Assembly (NCBI GenBank): GCA_031550925.1
Contig: JAVBOE010000017.1
Span: 22,131-86,130, forward strand
Source of the DNA: JAIRNF01 sp031550925
Lineage (GTDB): Bacteria; Bacteroidota; Bacteroidia; Bacteroidales; UBA932
DNA: 64,000 nt
Direction of reading: 5' to 3'
In this document: positions 1 to 8,339 of the stretch, piece by piece
Layout of the letters: the number at the start of each line of letters is the position of its first letter
Position numbering within the stretch: position 1 is the stretch's first letter
The notes under the pieces: generated by a model
Told to the model about the DNA's origin: nothing
Seen by the model: only the letters and a program-made list of their open reading frames with translations
The model's database searches: none
Program-made: the position numbers and the translations under genes

Positions 1-2540
1 AGTGTTATAAGAAAAGCGTGGAAAGTAAGGCACCCTACAAGAAATATTGTAAATGCATATATTGTTTGCAGTATGCCCATTACAGTGTATGGCTGTCTTC
101 CTTTTGCTGCCGGATTGGCAATAAAGAAGTTAAAAATTACAGGCTCTAAAGTATATGCTACTAATACTACTGCAACCATTCCCAGTATTGACATGTATGA
201 TATTGAGTGTAGTGCCGGATGTTTAGCCAGTATCATTGCTCCCATTCCAACTATAATTGTAAAGGCAGAGAAAAATATAGCGGTTTTGTGAGAGTTTAGA
301 ACTGCTTTACCTGTTCGGTATTTGTTCTGCAAACCGTCCATGATGAATATGCTGAAATCGTCGCCAATACCAAAAATGAACGTTGATAGAATAATGCTGA
401 TAATGTTGAATTGTATGCCGAATAACCCCATTATACCAATAATAATTATCCAGCTTATTATCATTGGCAAGAAGCTGATTAATGTTAACTCGATACGGCC
501 GTATGAAATAAGAAGCGCGAAAAAGATAAGGAATGAGGAGATGTAAAGAACCAAATAAAAGTCATCGTTAACAACCGATACCCATTTGGATGTAAAGTAG
601 GCACGGTCGAATATTACTACGTCATCATGTCCTTCAAATGCTTTATATACCTGCTCTTTATTGTTGTCGTTCAGCTTCACTATGCTTATAAGCATGGTTA
701 GTCCGTCAGCTTCTCCATACCAATCATTTAACCTTTTACCGAAAAAGCTGTTGCCTTTGTTCAGGTCTGCTATTTCGAAAGAAGAATCTATCCAAGTGTA
801 GAAATCGTTGAAAGCAGTGGCTCGAAAACCAAGTTTACTACTTTCTGTTTGTATGGCTGCTTTTACAAAATCCTTTCTATCTTTAGTCCAGAAGCTGTTC
901 CATTTTTGTATGTGCTTTTGCTGTTCTTCTTTGGTAATAAAAAAACGTTCGGCAGAGGCGTATTCAACAATCAGGCTGTCTTCTTTTAGAGCAGAGAGTT
1001 TCTTATTAGCTGCACGATAATTTTTTGTTGCTTCATCTAAATCATTTCCAACAGAAACGAACATAACATTCTTTTTGTTATCATTGTTGAATAGCTGATT
1101 TAGCTTTTGTTCAGTTTGTTTTAGATGCTTAGGTTCATAGCTAAGGTTTGTCATGTCGCTATCAAAACCCACATACTTTGACGTGAAAAAACAGATGACG
1201 GTAATGACTATAATACCTCCGACTAACCATTTGTTTTTTTCAAAATGATATGCGTTAAAGCGCTCAATGGCGCGTAGCACTTTGCCTTGCTTCTGATGAG
1301 CTTGTCCGCTTAAAAAATGCGGTAAATATATTAAGCAGAATAAGGTTGTGCCAATCAGGGCTAATGCGGCAAACAGTCCGATATTTTGTAGTAGGGCGGA
1401 GTTTGTAAATAGCAAACCCAGAAAAGCACCTATTGTTGTAAAACTGCCGACTGTTAAGGGATAGGCTATTTCTTTAACCAGCTGCTGTGGAGATTTTACA
1501 TGATTTTGGTGCGCTATCATGTGAATAGAGTAGCTGAGTGCAATGCCCAGCACAACGGCGCCTGCACCAACGGCAATGGCAGAAACGCTTCCTTGAATCA
1601 ACGAAATAAAGCAAAGTGAAAATAAAGCACCAAATAAAACCGGAGTAATAATCAGAACTATGTCAATCTTACGTTTGAATACAAGCGACATAAAAACAAC
1701 AATAACCAATAGCGATGCAATAACCGTAAGCATGGTATCGGTTTTAACTTGCCGGGCGTTATATACCGCAACAGATGGGCCTCCGAAGTATTCTATATCC
1801 AGGTTTAAGTTATTATTTTCAAGCAACTCTATTTCTTTTTCTAATGCGGTAATCAGCACATCATTTTTTGCTGTGTTGCCCGTGCTATACATAGGTGTGA
1901 TAAACATTAAAAGAGTGCTGCCATCTTCAGAAAAAATATAGCCATCGTTATACTGATAGGTAGATTCAATTTGAAAATCCTGTAAGCCTTTTAAGGTAGA
2001 TCCCGCAATGCCCAAGGGGTCGCGCATGATATACTCTTTCATTACCATACCGCTTGGAGATATAAGATTAGCGTAATTTCTACGCATTATATCCTCAATC
2101 CGGTTGTTAGATAGTAGCGAGTCTATATATTGATAATCATTGTCCGATAAGAAAAGCGGAAGGTTGTCATAAATAAAATCGCTTACCTGAGACCTTGTAT
2201 CGTTACCTACTTTGAGCAGAATATCTTCGATGTATTCGTCAACCTGTTGTTGTAACGTTTCATTAAGCTGTTCTGCTGCCGCGATTAGGCTGTCTGTTTC
2301 TACTCCGTAATCTTTAGTAGAAAACATAACAATAATCTTATCCTTAATCTTAAGGTTATCGAATACTTTGGATATATTTTTTGTGTCTTTTGTTTTTGGG
2401 AAAAAATGGGTAATATTCTCGTCTAACTTTATTTGAAATGCAGCGTATGCCATGCCTGTAGTAAAAATAATGAGCGACAGGTATAGCAACACTTTGCGGC
2501 GTTGAAAAAAATTATATATGCTGACAAAAAAAGACCCCAT
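1..2540 (-). CDS. MMPL/RND-family exporter of the aryl polyene cluster (C-terminus beyond window)
   Basis: The minus-strand frame stays open from the ATG at 2540 to the window edge, giving about 846 residues with no stop; the C-terminus is missing. The N-terminus has one membrane segment, then an extracytoplasmic domain, then a block of hydrophobic helices starting near residue 265. A second soluble domain and a second helix block follow, the duplicated layout of MMPL/RND transporters. The second block contains the short motif GIGDDFSIF, typical of the family's TM4-like helix. MMPL exporters are standard members of aryl polyene and flexirubin clusters, where they are thought to move the product or its lipid conjugate to the outer membrane. 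It starts 8 bp after the glycosyltransferase and is the last gene of the operon visible here. The family call is firm; the substrate is inferred from the cluster. Confidence 0.85.
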   Translation of the reverse strand, partial: MGSFFVSIYNFFQRRKVLLYLSLIIFTTGMAYAAFQIKLDENITHFFPKTKDTKNISKVFDNLKIKDKIIVMFSTKDYGVETDSLIAAAEQLNETLQQQVDEYIEDILLKVGNDTRSQVSDFIYDNLPLFLSDNDYQYIDSLLSNNRIEDIMRRNYANLISPSGMVMKEYIMRDPLGIAGSTLKGLQDFQIESTYQYNDGYIFSEDGSTLLMFITPMYSTGNTAKNDVLITALEKEIELLENNNLNLDIEYFGGPSVAVYNARQVKTDTMLTVIASLLVIVVFMSLVFKRKIDIVLIITPVLFGALFSLCFISLIQGSVSAIAVGAGAVVLGIALSYSIHMIAHQNHVKSPQQLVKEIAYPLTVGSFTTIGAFLGLLFTNSALLQNIGLFAALALIGTTLFCLIYLPHFLSGQAHQKQGKVLRAIERFNAYHFEKNKWLVGGIIVITVICFFTSKYVGFDSDMTNLSYEPKHLKQTEQKLNQLFNNDNKKNVMFVSVGNDLDEATKNYRAANKKLSALKEDSLIVEYASAERFFITKEEQQKHIQKWNSFWTKDRKDFVKAAIQTESSKLGFRATAFNDFYTWIDSSFEIADLNKGNSFFGKRLNDWYGEADGLTMLISIVKLNDNNKEQVYKAFEGHDDVVIFDRAYFTSKWVSVVNDDFYLVLYISSFLIFFALLISYGRIELTLISFLPMIISWIIIIGIMGLFGIQFNIISIILSTFIFGIGDDFSIFIMDGLQNKYRTGKAVLNSHKTAIFFSAFTIIVGMGAMILAKHPALHSISYMSILGMVAVVLVAYTLEPVIFNFFIANPAAKGRQPYTVMGILQTIYAFTIFLVGCLTFHAFLIT

Positions 2541-2548
2541 TGTAATAA

Positions 2549-3736
2549 TTAGTCGGCTATGTTTTGCGAACGTTTTCTAAAAGCTGTAAGTAATCCAAAT
2601 GTAAGTAATCCTATTGTAATGCTACATATTGCTGCAAAAATAAAGCTGCCTACAATATATTGCGTAAGGACATTCCATGCGCTCTCTAAAGATAAATCCG
2701 TAAATGCTAAACTTACAGGTTGACCTAAAGCCAAGCATCCGGTAACGTAGCTGCCATATAGCAAAAACGGTATCATTGGCGGTATGCTTATGTTTGAGGC
2801 AACCAGAGCTATCACTTTATTCAGTCTCAAAAATTGAGCAAGTACTAATGCTAAAATCATTTGGTATCCCCAAACCGGAACGATACCCATAAATACTCCT
2901 AGCATTACAGACAGAGTGATGTGCCTATTAGAATCGGGAGAGTGGGTAATGTGATTGTGTGTAAACTTCTTGATATTAGTCCATGTCAGCGCTTTAAAGA
3001 AACGCTTTGGATATGCCCAAAAGAACGCAATAAGAACCAAAACAGTATTTACAACGCTGATACGAAAAAAATCTCGTAACGGACGAAAATGTGATACCCG
3101 TTCTCCTTCGGGCGGATAGTAAACCTTAACAGGAATATTCTTAACAGGAATACCTTTCCAGGCAGAGAAGACAATAATCTCCAGCTCAAACTCATACTTG
3201 GCTGTGTAGCCTTTCATACTACCTATTTTATGTAAAGGGTATAACCTATAGCCCGATTGTGTATCTGTTAGCTTTTTGCCTGTTTCAACATGATACCAAA
3301 AGTTTGAGAACTTATTGGCAAAAGTATTTTTACCGGGCATATTATTGGCAGTAAGATTTCTTGCTCCAATAAGTAGCGAATCGGGATGTTGTTCTATTTC
3401 CTCTGCAAATGTTGGTATATCAGATGGGTAGTGTTGTCCGTCAGAATCTATTGTGATTGCATAGCGGAAACCTTGTTCTTTTGCAGCAAGTAATCCGTTT
3501 TTTAGTGCACGTCCTTTACCTTTATTCTTTGGATGGGTAATTATCTGTATGCTCTCAAAGCCTTGTATAACATTGGCTGTATTGTCTGTAGAGCCATCAT
3601 TTACCACTATAATATCCTGGCAGTATTCGCTTACACCTTCAATAACAGATGCTAAAGTTTTGTCGTTATTGTATGTAGGAATAATAACGACAATCCCAAG
3701 TTCTTTCAGCTTACTATGCCAAGAAATACTATTCAT
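2549..3736 (-). CDS. Glycosyltransferase family 2 fused to DUF2062
   Basis: A 395-residue protein. Residues about 14-235 are a GT2 (GT-A fold) domain with an IPTYNN opening, the VNDGSTDNT nucleotide-sugar motif and an IDSDGQH metal-binding motif resembling dolichyl-phosphate-mannose synthases. Residues about 250-390 carry several hydrophobic helices and match DUF2062, with motifs such as GVFMGIVPVWGYQ and ASNISIPPMIPFL. This GT2-DUF2062 fusion recurs in Bacteroidota flexirubin / aryl polyene clusters. A plausible role is attaching a sugar to the polyene lipid or its carrier at the inner membrane. The start is 1 bp after the stop of the preceding dehydratase gene, so translation is probably coupled. 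Acceptor and donor cannot be read from the sequence. Confidence 0.88.
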   Translation of the reverse strand: MNSISWHSKLKELGIVVIIPTYNNDKTLASVIEGVSEYCQDIIVVNDGSTDNTANVIQGFESIQIITHPKNKGKGRALKNGLLAAKEQGFRYAITIDSDGQHYPSDIPTFAEEIEQHPDSLLIGARNLTANNMPGKNTFANKFSNFWYHVETGKKLTDTQSGYRLYPLHKIGSMKGYTAKYEFELEIIVFSAWKGIPVKNIPVKVYYPPEGERVSHFRPLRDFFRISVVNTVLVLIAFFWAYPKRFFKALTWTNIKKFTHNHITHSPDSNRHITLSVMLGVFMGIVPVWGYQMILALVLAQFLRLNKVIALVASNISIPPMIPFLLYGSYVTGCLALGQPVSLAFTDLSLESAWNVLTQYIVGSFIFAAICSITIGLLTFGLLTAFRKRSQNIAD

Positions 3737-3737
3737 C

Positions 3738-4106
3738 TCATCGCTTTTTTAGAACGGCTTTCAGCTTAGTTACCGTCTGTTCTTTTTGCAGAATATCTGC
3801 CTGTACGTTTATGCTGCTATCTTCTCCTTCTGTCAGTACCATTATTATTTCAATCATGTTGTCGGTCTTAGGGTTTATGACAGATAAAAACTTGCATGAC
3901 TGCATTTGACTATAGCAGAGGTCGGTGTTTTTAATTTTCTCTACCCATTCCTTTACCATTTGCATTGTGCATACACCTGGAACAATGGGCTGTTCAGGAA
4001 AATGCCCTTTATATATTTCGTGATTCGCGTTTAGCTCCACTTTAATGGTGTAATTTCCCGCGCTTTCTTGAATAGCAATAATTGTATAAAAATCTTTAAG
4101 CAACAT
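3738..4106 (-). CDS. Small FabZ/ApeI-like 3-hydroxyacyl-ACP dehydratase
   Basis: A 122-residue single hotdog domain. The segment around residues 29-48 reads HEIYKGHFPEQPIVPGVCTM, the FabZ/FabA pattern in which the GHFP histidine acts in dehydration of 3-hydroxyacyl-ACP. The protein is shorter than FabZ (about 145 residues) and lacks its usual N-terminal helix. That fits the second, divergent dehydratases of aryl polyene clusters. It is one of two hotdog dehydratases in this operon; the other is at 10506-10940. A role in making each conjugated double bond of the polyene is inferred. It lies 14 bp after the lipoprotein gene and 1 bp before the glycosyltransferase. Confidence 0.8.
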   Translation of the reverse strand: MLLKDFYTIIAIQESAGNYTIKVELNANHEIYKGHFPEQPIVPGVCTMQMVKEWVEKIKNTDLCYSQMQSCKFLSVINPKTDNMIEIIMVLTEGEDSSINVQADILQKEQTVTKLKAVLKKR

Positions 4107-4120
4107 GCGATAAAATATTT

Positions 4121-4651
4121 CTATAATCTTTCAAGGTTAATAGATACACCAATCCAAGAATGATTGATGGTCAGCTTTTCAAAGTCGTTATCTTGCGATT
4201 TATATTTCTGAAAAACACTCTTGCCAAAGTTTCTTCCTGATATTTTCTCGACATATATTTCGTTTGATTTTGTCTTCCTAAACTTTTGATTGGCTAAAAA
4301 CAGCTTCTTAAAATCGTTTTCAAACAGCATAATCACTCTTTTGTTTCGCAATGGTTCTACGCAGCTGTAAACTGTAAATTGTTCATCTTTCAATCCAAAA
4401 TCAAATAGAGTAGGGCCAAAAAAAGTTGATGCTACAATACGAATTTCATCATTAGCTTTACGTTGTACAATAAGCATTCCGCTAAAGCTTTGCTTTTTAA
4501 AGCTAAGCTGCATATTGAACTTTTGCATCTCGCTATCAACGTTCAATAAGGGAGGATTGCCCGCTTCTACAGGCATTATCTTACTTGAACATGACGACAG
4601 AACAAGTAGCAAAAGAATACATAAACTAGCTAACCGAAAACTTTTCGTCAT
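4121..4651 (-). CDS. Aryl polyene cluster lipoprotein (LolB-like fold suspected)
   Basis: The chosen start at 4651 (MTKSFRLAS) gives 176 residues and places a clean lipoprotein signal at the N-terminus, with a hydrophobic run ending in LSSC and the lipidated Cys at residue 21. The longer frame to 4708 would add 19 polar residues before the signal and deepen the overlap with the LolA gene. With the chosen start the overlap is 26 bp. The mature part is beta-rich with no catalytic motif seen. Aryl polyene clusters typically encode a LolA-like carrier together with one or two small lipoproteins. This one may be the outer membrane acceptor for that carrier, but this is inference and no domain name can be assigned firmly. 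Confidence 0.7.
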   Translation of the reverse strand: MTKSFRLASLCILLLLVLSSCSSKIMPVEAGNPPLLNVDSEMQKFNMQLSFKKQSFSGMLIVQRKANDEIRIVASTFFGPTLFDFGLKDEQFTVYSCVEPLRNKRVIMLFENDFKKLFLANQKFRKTKSNEIYVEKISGRNFGKSVFQKYKSQDNDFEKLTINHSWIGVSINLERL

Positions 4652-5258
4652 TTTGCAAAGAGTTGAATTTCTTATTGCTGAAAATGTAATCGGTGTAATC
4701 TGTTGCATTCTCTGATATTCTTAGCTTATCTACCGACATATCCTTTTTGTCAAAATAGATATGAAAATCTTTTATGTATTTCTGAACAACCTTACTTTTC
4801 GGCTTTACGATAACCAAAAAGTTTTTTGAATCTTCGAAGTACTCCAGCTCATAATCTGATGACAGTAAAGAAATATCTCCGGACATACACGCTGTGAGCA
4901 TTCCTTGCATCTCTTTCATTGTCTTGTTAGAGGCGAGATTTACAATAGATTTTTTACCATTATCTGTAATCTTCAGTTTGTCTCCATTTATCACAATTAT
5001 GTAGTTCAAAGAGCCGGTATAATCAAGGCAAATCTTATTGCTATGCTTGTAGTAGAACTTACCTTTTAGCGTGATATCGCTATCAAAAACATCAAGATGT
5101 TTTATCTGAGTAAAGCTGCTTTCAATGCTTTTTACCGCTTTGGTTGATTGCCCTAATTTTTGTTCAAATGCTTGCTTATCTTCTATCTTCTTCATTTGAG
5201 CAGATAGCGATACGACAAATATTGTCAGAGTAAAAAGTGTGGCTATAATATATTTCAT
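4626..5258 (-). CDS. LolA-like outer membrane lipoprotein carrier
   Basis: A 210-residue periplasmic protein with a signal peptide of about 20 residues (cleavage likely after LSA). The body matches the LolA/LolB fold: an N-terminal helix with SSFTQIKHLDVFD followed by strands with LKGKFYYKHSNKICLDY and YIIVINGDKLKI, as in LolA proteins. Chromosomal LolA carries lipoproteins across the periplasm. The cluster copies in aryl polyene and flexirubin loci are thought to carry the pigment lipid or its lipoprotein partner. It overlaps the upstream deacetylase by 4 bp (ATGA) and the downstream lipoprotein gene by 26 bp. Family call good; cargo inferred. Confidence 0.83.
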   Translation of the reverse strand: MKYIIATLFTLTIFVVSLSAQMKKIEDKQAFEQKLGQSTKAVKSIESSFTQIKHLDVFDSDITLKGKFYYKHSNKICLDYTGSLNYIIVINGDKLKITDNGKKSIVNLASNKTMKEMQGMLTACMSGDISLLSSDYELEYFEDSKNFLVIVKPKSKVVQKYIKDFHIYFDKKDMSVDKLRISENATDYTDYIFSNKKFNSLQNDEKFSVS

Positions 5259-5947
5259 GCTTCAAAATTCAAGTTAAATAATTCGTCAACTCTAACAAAT
5301 TTATATCCTTTGTTGCTAATTAATTTGATAACACGCTCTAATGTGTCATCACTGGTTTTCAGGTCATCATGCAGTAAAATTACAGATCCGAAAGACAGCT
5401 TTTTTTCTACTCGTTTTAATACCTTACTGCTACTTTTGCAGGTATCTAAAGTGCGAATATTCCAGCCTATCGTGATGTACCTATGCTTCTTTACCATTCG
5501 CGCAATGGTTGGATTTGTTACACCAAAAGGAGGACGAAATAGCTGCGTTTTTTCTCCCGTAATATCTTCTATCTTTTTAGAGCATTCCGATGCTTCACTT
5601 GCCATTCTTTTAGCTGAATATAAGGGAAATTTACCGGAATGGTTGTGGCTGTGATTTCCCAATAAATGCCCTTCGTTTTTAATTCGTTGTATTATATTTT
5701 CGTTTCCTGCAATTTTGCTGCCAATGCAAAAGAAACAGGCTTTGATATTGTACTTTTTTAAAATATCTAACACTTTAGGCGTTTGTGTAGAGTCTGGACC
5801 ATCATCAAATGTCAGTGCTACAACTTTTCCTGCTTTAGGATTGCGGCATAAGGCATTAAGATACACTCGCGATCTTATACTGTATGATGCATAAAAAAAG
5901 AAAAGCATCACAACAATTAGTATGCCAACCACAATCAACGTACTCAT
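5255..5947 (-). CDS. Membrane-anchored polysaccharide deacetylase (NodB domain)
   Basis: A 230-residue protein with an N-terminal membrane anchor (residues about 4-22) and a CE4/NodB domain. Motif 1 is TFDDGPD with Asp48 and Asp49, motif 2 is HSHNH (His99 and His103), motif 3 is RPPFG, and the C-terminal motif is LLHDD. All metal-binding and catalytic residues of CE4 deacetylases are therefore present. The family removes N-acetyl groups from GlcNAc-type sugars. Next to a GT2 enzyme it could deacetylate a sugar added to the polyene lipid. It overlaps the genes on both sides by 4 bp (start with the ketosynthase-like gene, stop with LolA), so it is clearly part of the operon. Confidence 0.87.
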   Translation of the reverse strand: MSTLIVVGILIVVMLFFFYASYSIRSRVYLNALCRNPKAGKVVALTFDDGPDSTQTPKVLDILKKYNIKACFFCIGSKIAGNENIIQRIKNEGHLLGNHSHNHSGKFPLYSAKRMASEASECSKKIEDITGEKTQLFRPPFGVTNPTIARMVKKHRYITIGWNIRTLDTCKSSSKVLKRVEKKLSFGSVILLHDDLKTSDDTLERVIKLISNKGYKFVRVDELFNLNFEA

Positions 5948-6891
5948 TTCCCTAGCAGCATTATTGAATGATTTTCGCCATTGTAATGGTTATAAATCAA
6001 TATATTTTGTATCTCGGCATTAGTTATTAAGCTATCAACCGCTATGTAAAAAGCATGTGATGAAGCCGTATGATATTCGCCACAAGCATCTTTAAATGTA
6101 TGATGGGTTGCTGAATTAGATATACTATTTACTACATCTGTATATATTTTGTCTTGCTCTATATTTCCGTTTTCCCCTGTGATTATTGCATCAATATTGC
6201 TAGTCTCTATGCCTACACTTTTCAATAGGGCTTGAATATATGATGATATTTCAGCAGAATTCATTTTGCCTGATAATGCCTTAACTCCCTTAAGTTCTAT
6301 GTATGTATTTGAAGGTTTATCGCTTAGAATAAAAAAGTGTGCTCCCTCTCCTAATGTCGTGTTTTTAAGGCATCCCAACTTTTCTATGATTGCCTGAGCG
6401 GTATGGGTTACTTCATCAATAGCCCCGACAAGAACATTTTTATCGCCTTCGTTAATGCGCATCATTGCATCTATTAACGCACTCTCAAAGCTTATTCCAC
6501 GATGAACAAACGTGTTGTTATATGCATGGTTGTTGGTAAGCAATGCAATCTGCGAACCAATTACATTGAATGTTGATTGAGTAAATGCTGTGGGATTCAA
6601 CAATCGTTCGTCATTTTCGATAATCAAATTCAAAAACTTTTCGGTATCCTCAAGGCATCCTAAACCCGTTGCTGTTATTATAGAATCAACAGGTTTATTG
6701 TTGTTCTTTTGTAAACAAAGCAAGCCACATGCAACTCCCATTTTTACAATATGGCTCATGCGCCGACGCAGGTTGGCATTGGTAATAACGTCTTTATAGT
6801 CCGGCTCTATGGCATGTAGAATACCGCCTTCACCTATCATACCATCAGGACTAATTGCTGTTGCTGCGTTTATGTAAACTCTTTTTTTCAT
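5944..6891 (-). CDS. Chain-length-factor-like beta-ketoacyl synthase homologue lacking the active-site Cys
   Basis: A 315-residue protein with a degenerate thiolase/KS fold. It begins VYINAATAISPDGMIG, and the segment FTQSTFNVIGSQIALLTNN matches the ApeC-type ketosynthase N-terminal region. Where active ketosynthases have a TACSS nucleophile, this protein reads VHRGISFES, so the cysteine is replaced (Gly by my alignment). The C-terminal His motifs are also absent. Such proteins in aryl polyene clusters pair with an active KS to form a heterodimer that sets chain length. The partner here is probably the KS at 6896-8083, whose stop lies 4 bp upstream. Function by analogy; catalytic inactivity is supported by the missing Cys. 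Confidence 0.78.
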   Translation of the reverse strand: MKKRVYINAATAISPDGMIGEGGILHAIEPDYKDVITNANLRRRMSHIVKMGVACGLLCLQKNNNKPVDSIITATGLGCLEDTEKFLNLIIENDERLLNPTAFTQSTFNVIGSQIALLTNNHAYNNTFVHRGISFESALIDAMMRINEGDKNVLVGAIDEVTHTAQAIIEKLGCLKNTTLGEGAHFFILSDKPSNTYIELKGVKALSGKMNSAEISSYIQALLKSVGIETSNIDAIITGENGNIEQDKIYTDVVNSISNSATHHTFKDACGEYHTASSHAFYIAVDSLITNAEIQNILIYNHYNGENHSIMLLGK

Positions 6892-6895
6892 GCCG

Positions 6896-8083
6896 TCAGC
6901 TTATTGAAGAAAAGAGTAATGACGAATCATTCCCCCCGAATCCGAATGAGTTAGACAAAACATGCTCTATCGGTAGGAGCTGTCTATATCCCAAAACAGG
7001 ACTAAGTCTTGTACCTTCTATCGGATTTTTAAAGTTAAGATTAGGATATATAATACCCATTGCCACAGAAAGAACCGATAGCACAGCCTCTATGCCCTCT
7101 GCCGCTCCCAATGTGTGACCAATAAAGGCTTTTACAGAGCTGAAAAGAGGAATACTATCTCCGAATAGCCTTTCAATTGCTCTTGCTTCAGACAAATCAT
7201 TATTTGGTGTTCCTGTTCCATGAACGTTTATATATCCTACTTCCGAAGGTTTTATGCCTGCCATTTCTATGCTTTGGCGCATACACTCGTATGGCCCGTC
7301 TCCATCCGGTGAAGTTGCCGTTTGGTGGTATGCATCGTTGGCATTGGCATATCCTGTGAGCAGGCAATATGGATCTGAGTATAGAGAATAATCATTTTGC
7401 AAAACAATATAGCCTGCGCCTTCTCCGATGTTGAGCCCTGCTCGTGAAGCATCAAATGGCCTGCAATGCTCACTATCCAATATCATCAATGAGTTGAAAC
7501 CGTTGAGTGTAAACTTACAAAGAGAATCTACACCACCTACAATTACAGCATCCAGCAGGCCGTTTTTTATCATTCGGGCACCCATAATAATTGCATTTGC
7601 GGCAGAAGAACAAGCAGTACTTATGGTTGTAACAAACTCTGTAATGCCTAAATATTCGGCAATTTGCTGTGTGCTATATCCACAATCGTGTTGAGCGAAT
7701 AGCTGTACATCTGCTTGCTGAGGGTTATCCTTAAAACCAGCGTAAGCCTGTTCGCTCAAATCCATTCCGCCTACTGAGGTTGAAGAGATAAATCCGGTAC
7801 GAAATGCTTTTACATTATTAATTCCGGAAGTTTGCAGTGCCTCTTTTGCTGCAACCATACCAAGCAATGTAGTGCGACTATATGTTTTTGCTGCAGGCAA
7901 GCCGAGCATTTCTTTTAGCAGGCTATTGCTCCGCTTTACTTCGCTAACAGTTGCATTAAGGGTTGTAGGGAATAGCGTAACAGGTCCCATACCATGCTTA
8001 ACGGATGACAGAGCATCCAAATGCTCACGAACATTTGTGCCTATACCCGATATTGCTCCTATGCCTGTTACGTATATTTTCAT
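6896..8083 (-). CDS. FabF-like beta-ketoacyl-ACP synthase
   Basis: A 395-residue complete condensing enzyme. The nucleophile is Cys158 in STACSSAANA. The two catalytic histidines sit in NVHGTGTPNND and FIGHTLGAAEG, and the C-terminal SFGFGGNDSS loop is intact. It would condense malonyl-ACP with the growing polyene, probably as the active subunit beside the Cys-less homologue that follows by 4 bp. Its start overlaps the stop of the ACP gene by one base (TAATG), which implies translational coupling. Three active-type KS genes exist in this operon; which one extends and which one primes cannot be told from sequence. Confidence 0.9.
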   Translation of the reverse strand: MKIYVTGIGAISGIGTNVREHLDALSSVKHGMGPVTLFPTTLNATVSEVKRSNSLLKEMLGLPAAKTYSRTTLLGMVAAKEALQTSGINNVKAFRTGFISSTSVGGMDLSEQAYAGFKDNPQQADVQLFAQHDCGYSTQQIAEYLGITEFVTTISTACSSAANAIIMGARMIKNGLLDAVIVGGVDSLCKFTLNGFNSLMILDSEHCRPFDASRAGLNIGEGAGYIVLQNDYSLYSDPYCLLTGYANANDAYHQTATSPDGDGPYECMRQSIEMAGIKPSEVGYINVHGTGTPNNDLSEARAIERLFGDSIPLFSSVKAFIGHTLGAAEGIEAVLSVLSVAMGIIYPNLNFKNPIEGTRLSPVLGYRQLLPIEHVLSNSFGFGGNDSSLLFSSIS

Positions 8084-8337
8084 TACTTCCGGTTTGCTTG
8101 TATGTAGTCTGCCAATGTGCGGATTGAGTGAAATATCTCTTTCCCTTCCGATGGGTTCTGAATTTTTATTCCATAGCTACGCTCAAGAATTAGCATAATC
8201 TCTAGGGCATCAATTGAATCAAGTCCAAGCCCTTCGCCAAAAAGAGGAGCATCAGCATCAATATCTGCAGGTGTAATTTCTTCGAGGTTTAGCTCTTGGA
8301 TAATCTGTTGTTTTAATTTTTCAATTAGCTCTTCCAT
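8083..8337 (-). CDS. Acyl carrier protein
   Basis: An 84-residue ACP. The phosphopantetheine site is the Ser in GLDSIDALEIM near residue 41, followed by the helix II pattern ALEIMLILERSYGI. The protein is acidic, as ACPs are. It is one of two ACPs in the operon (the other at 12932-13183) and would carry the growing polyene chain. It starts 2 bp after the KS-fusion gene ends and its stop overlaps the next KS start by one base. Confidence 0.93.
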   Translation of the reverse strand: MEELIEKLKQQIIQELNLEEITPADIDADAPLFGEGLGLDSIDALEIMLILERSYGIKIQNPSEGKEIFHSIRTLADYIQANRK

Positions 8338-8339
8338 GG

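Noticed and set aside
4652..4708. Longer N-terminus of the cluster lipoprotein
   Set aside because: The added 19 residues would bury the lipoprotein signal; the internal ATG gives a normal lipobox at Cys21.
7267..7473. Various short frames inside the ketosynthase and other genes
   Set aside because: They are antisense or shifted shadows of strongly supported genes, without start signals or recognisable domains.
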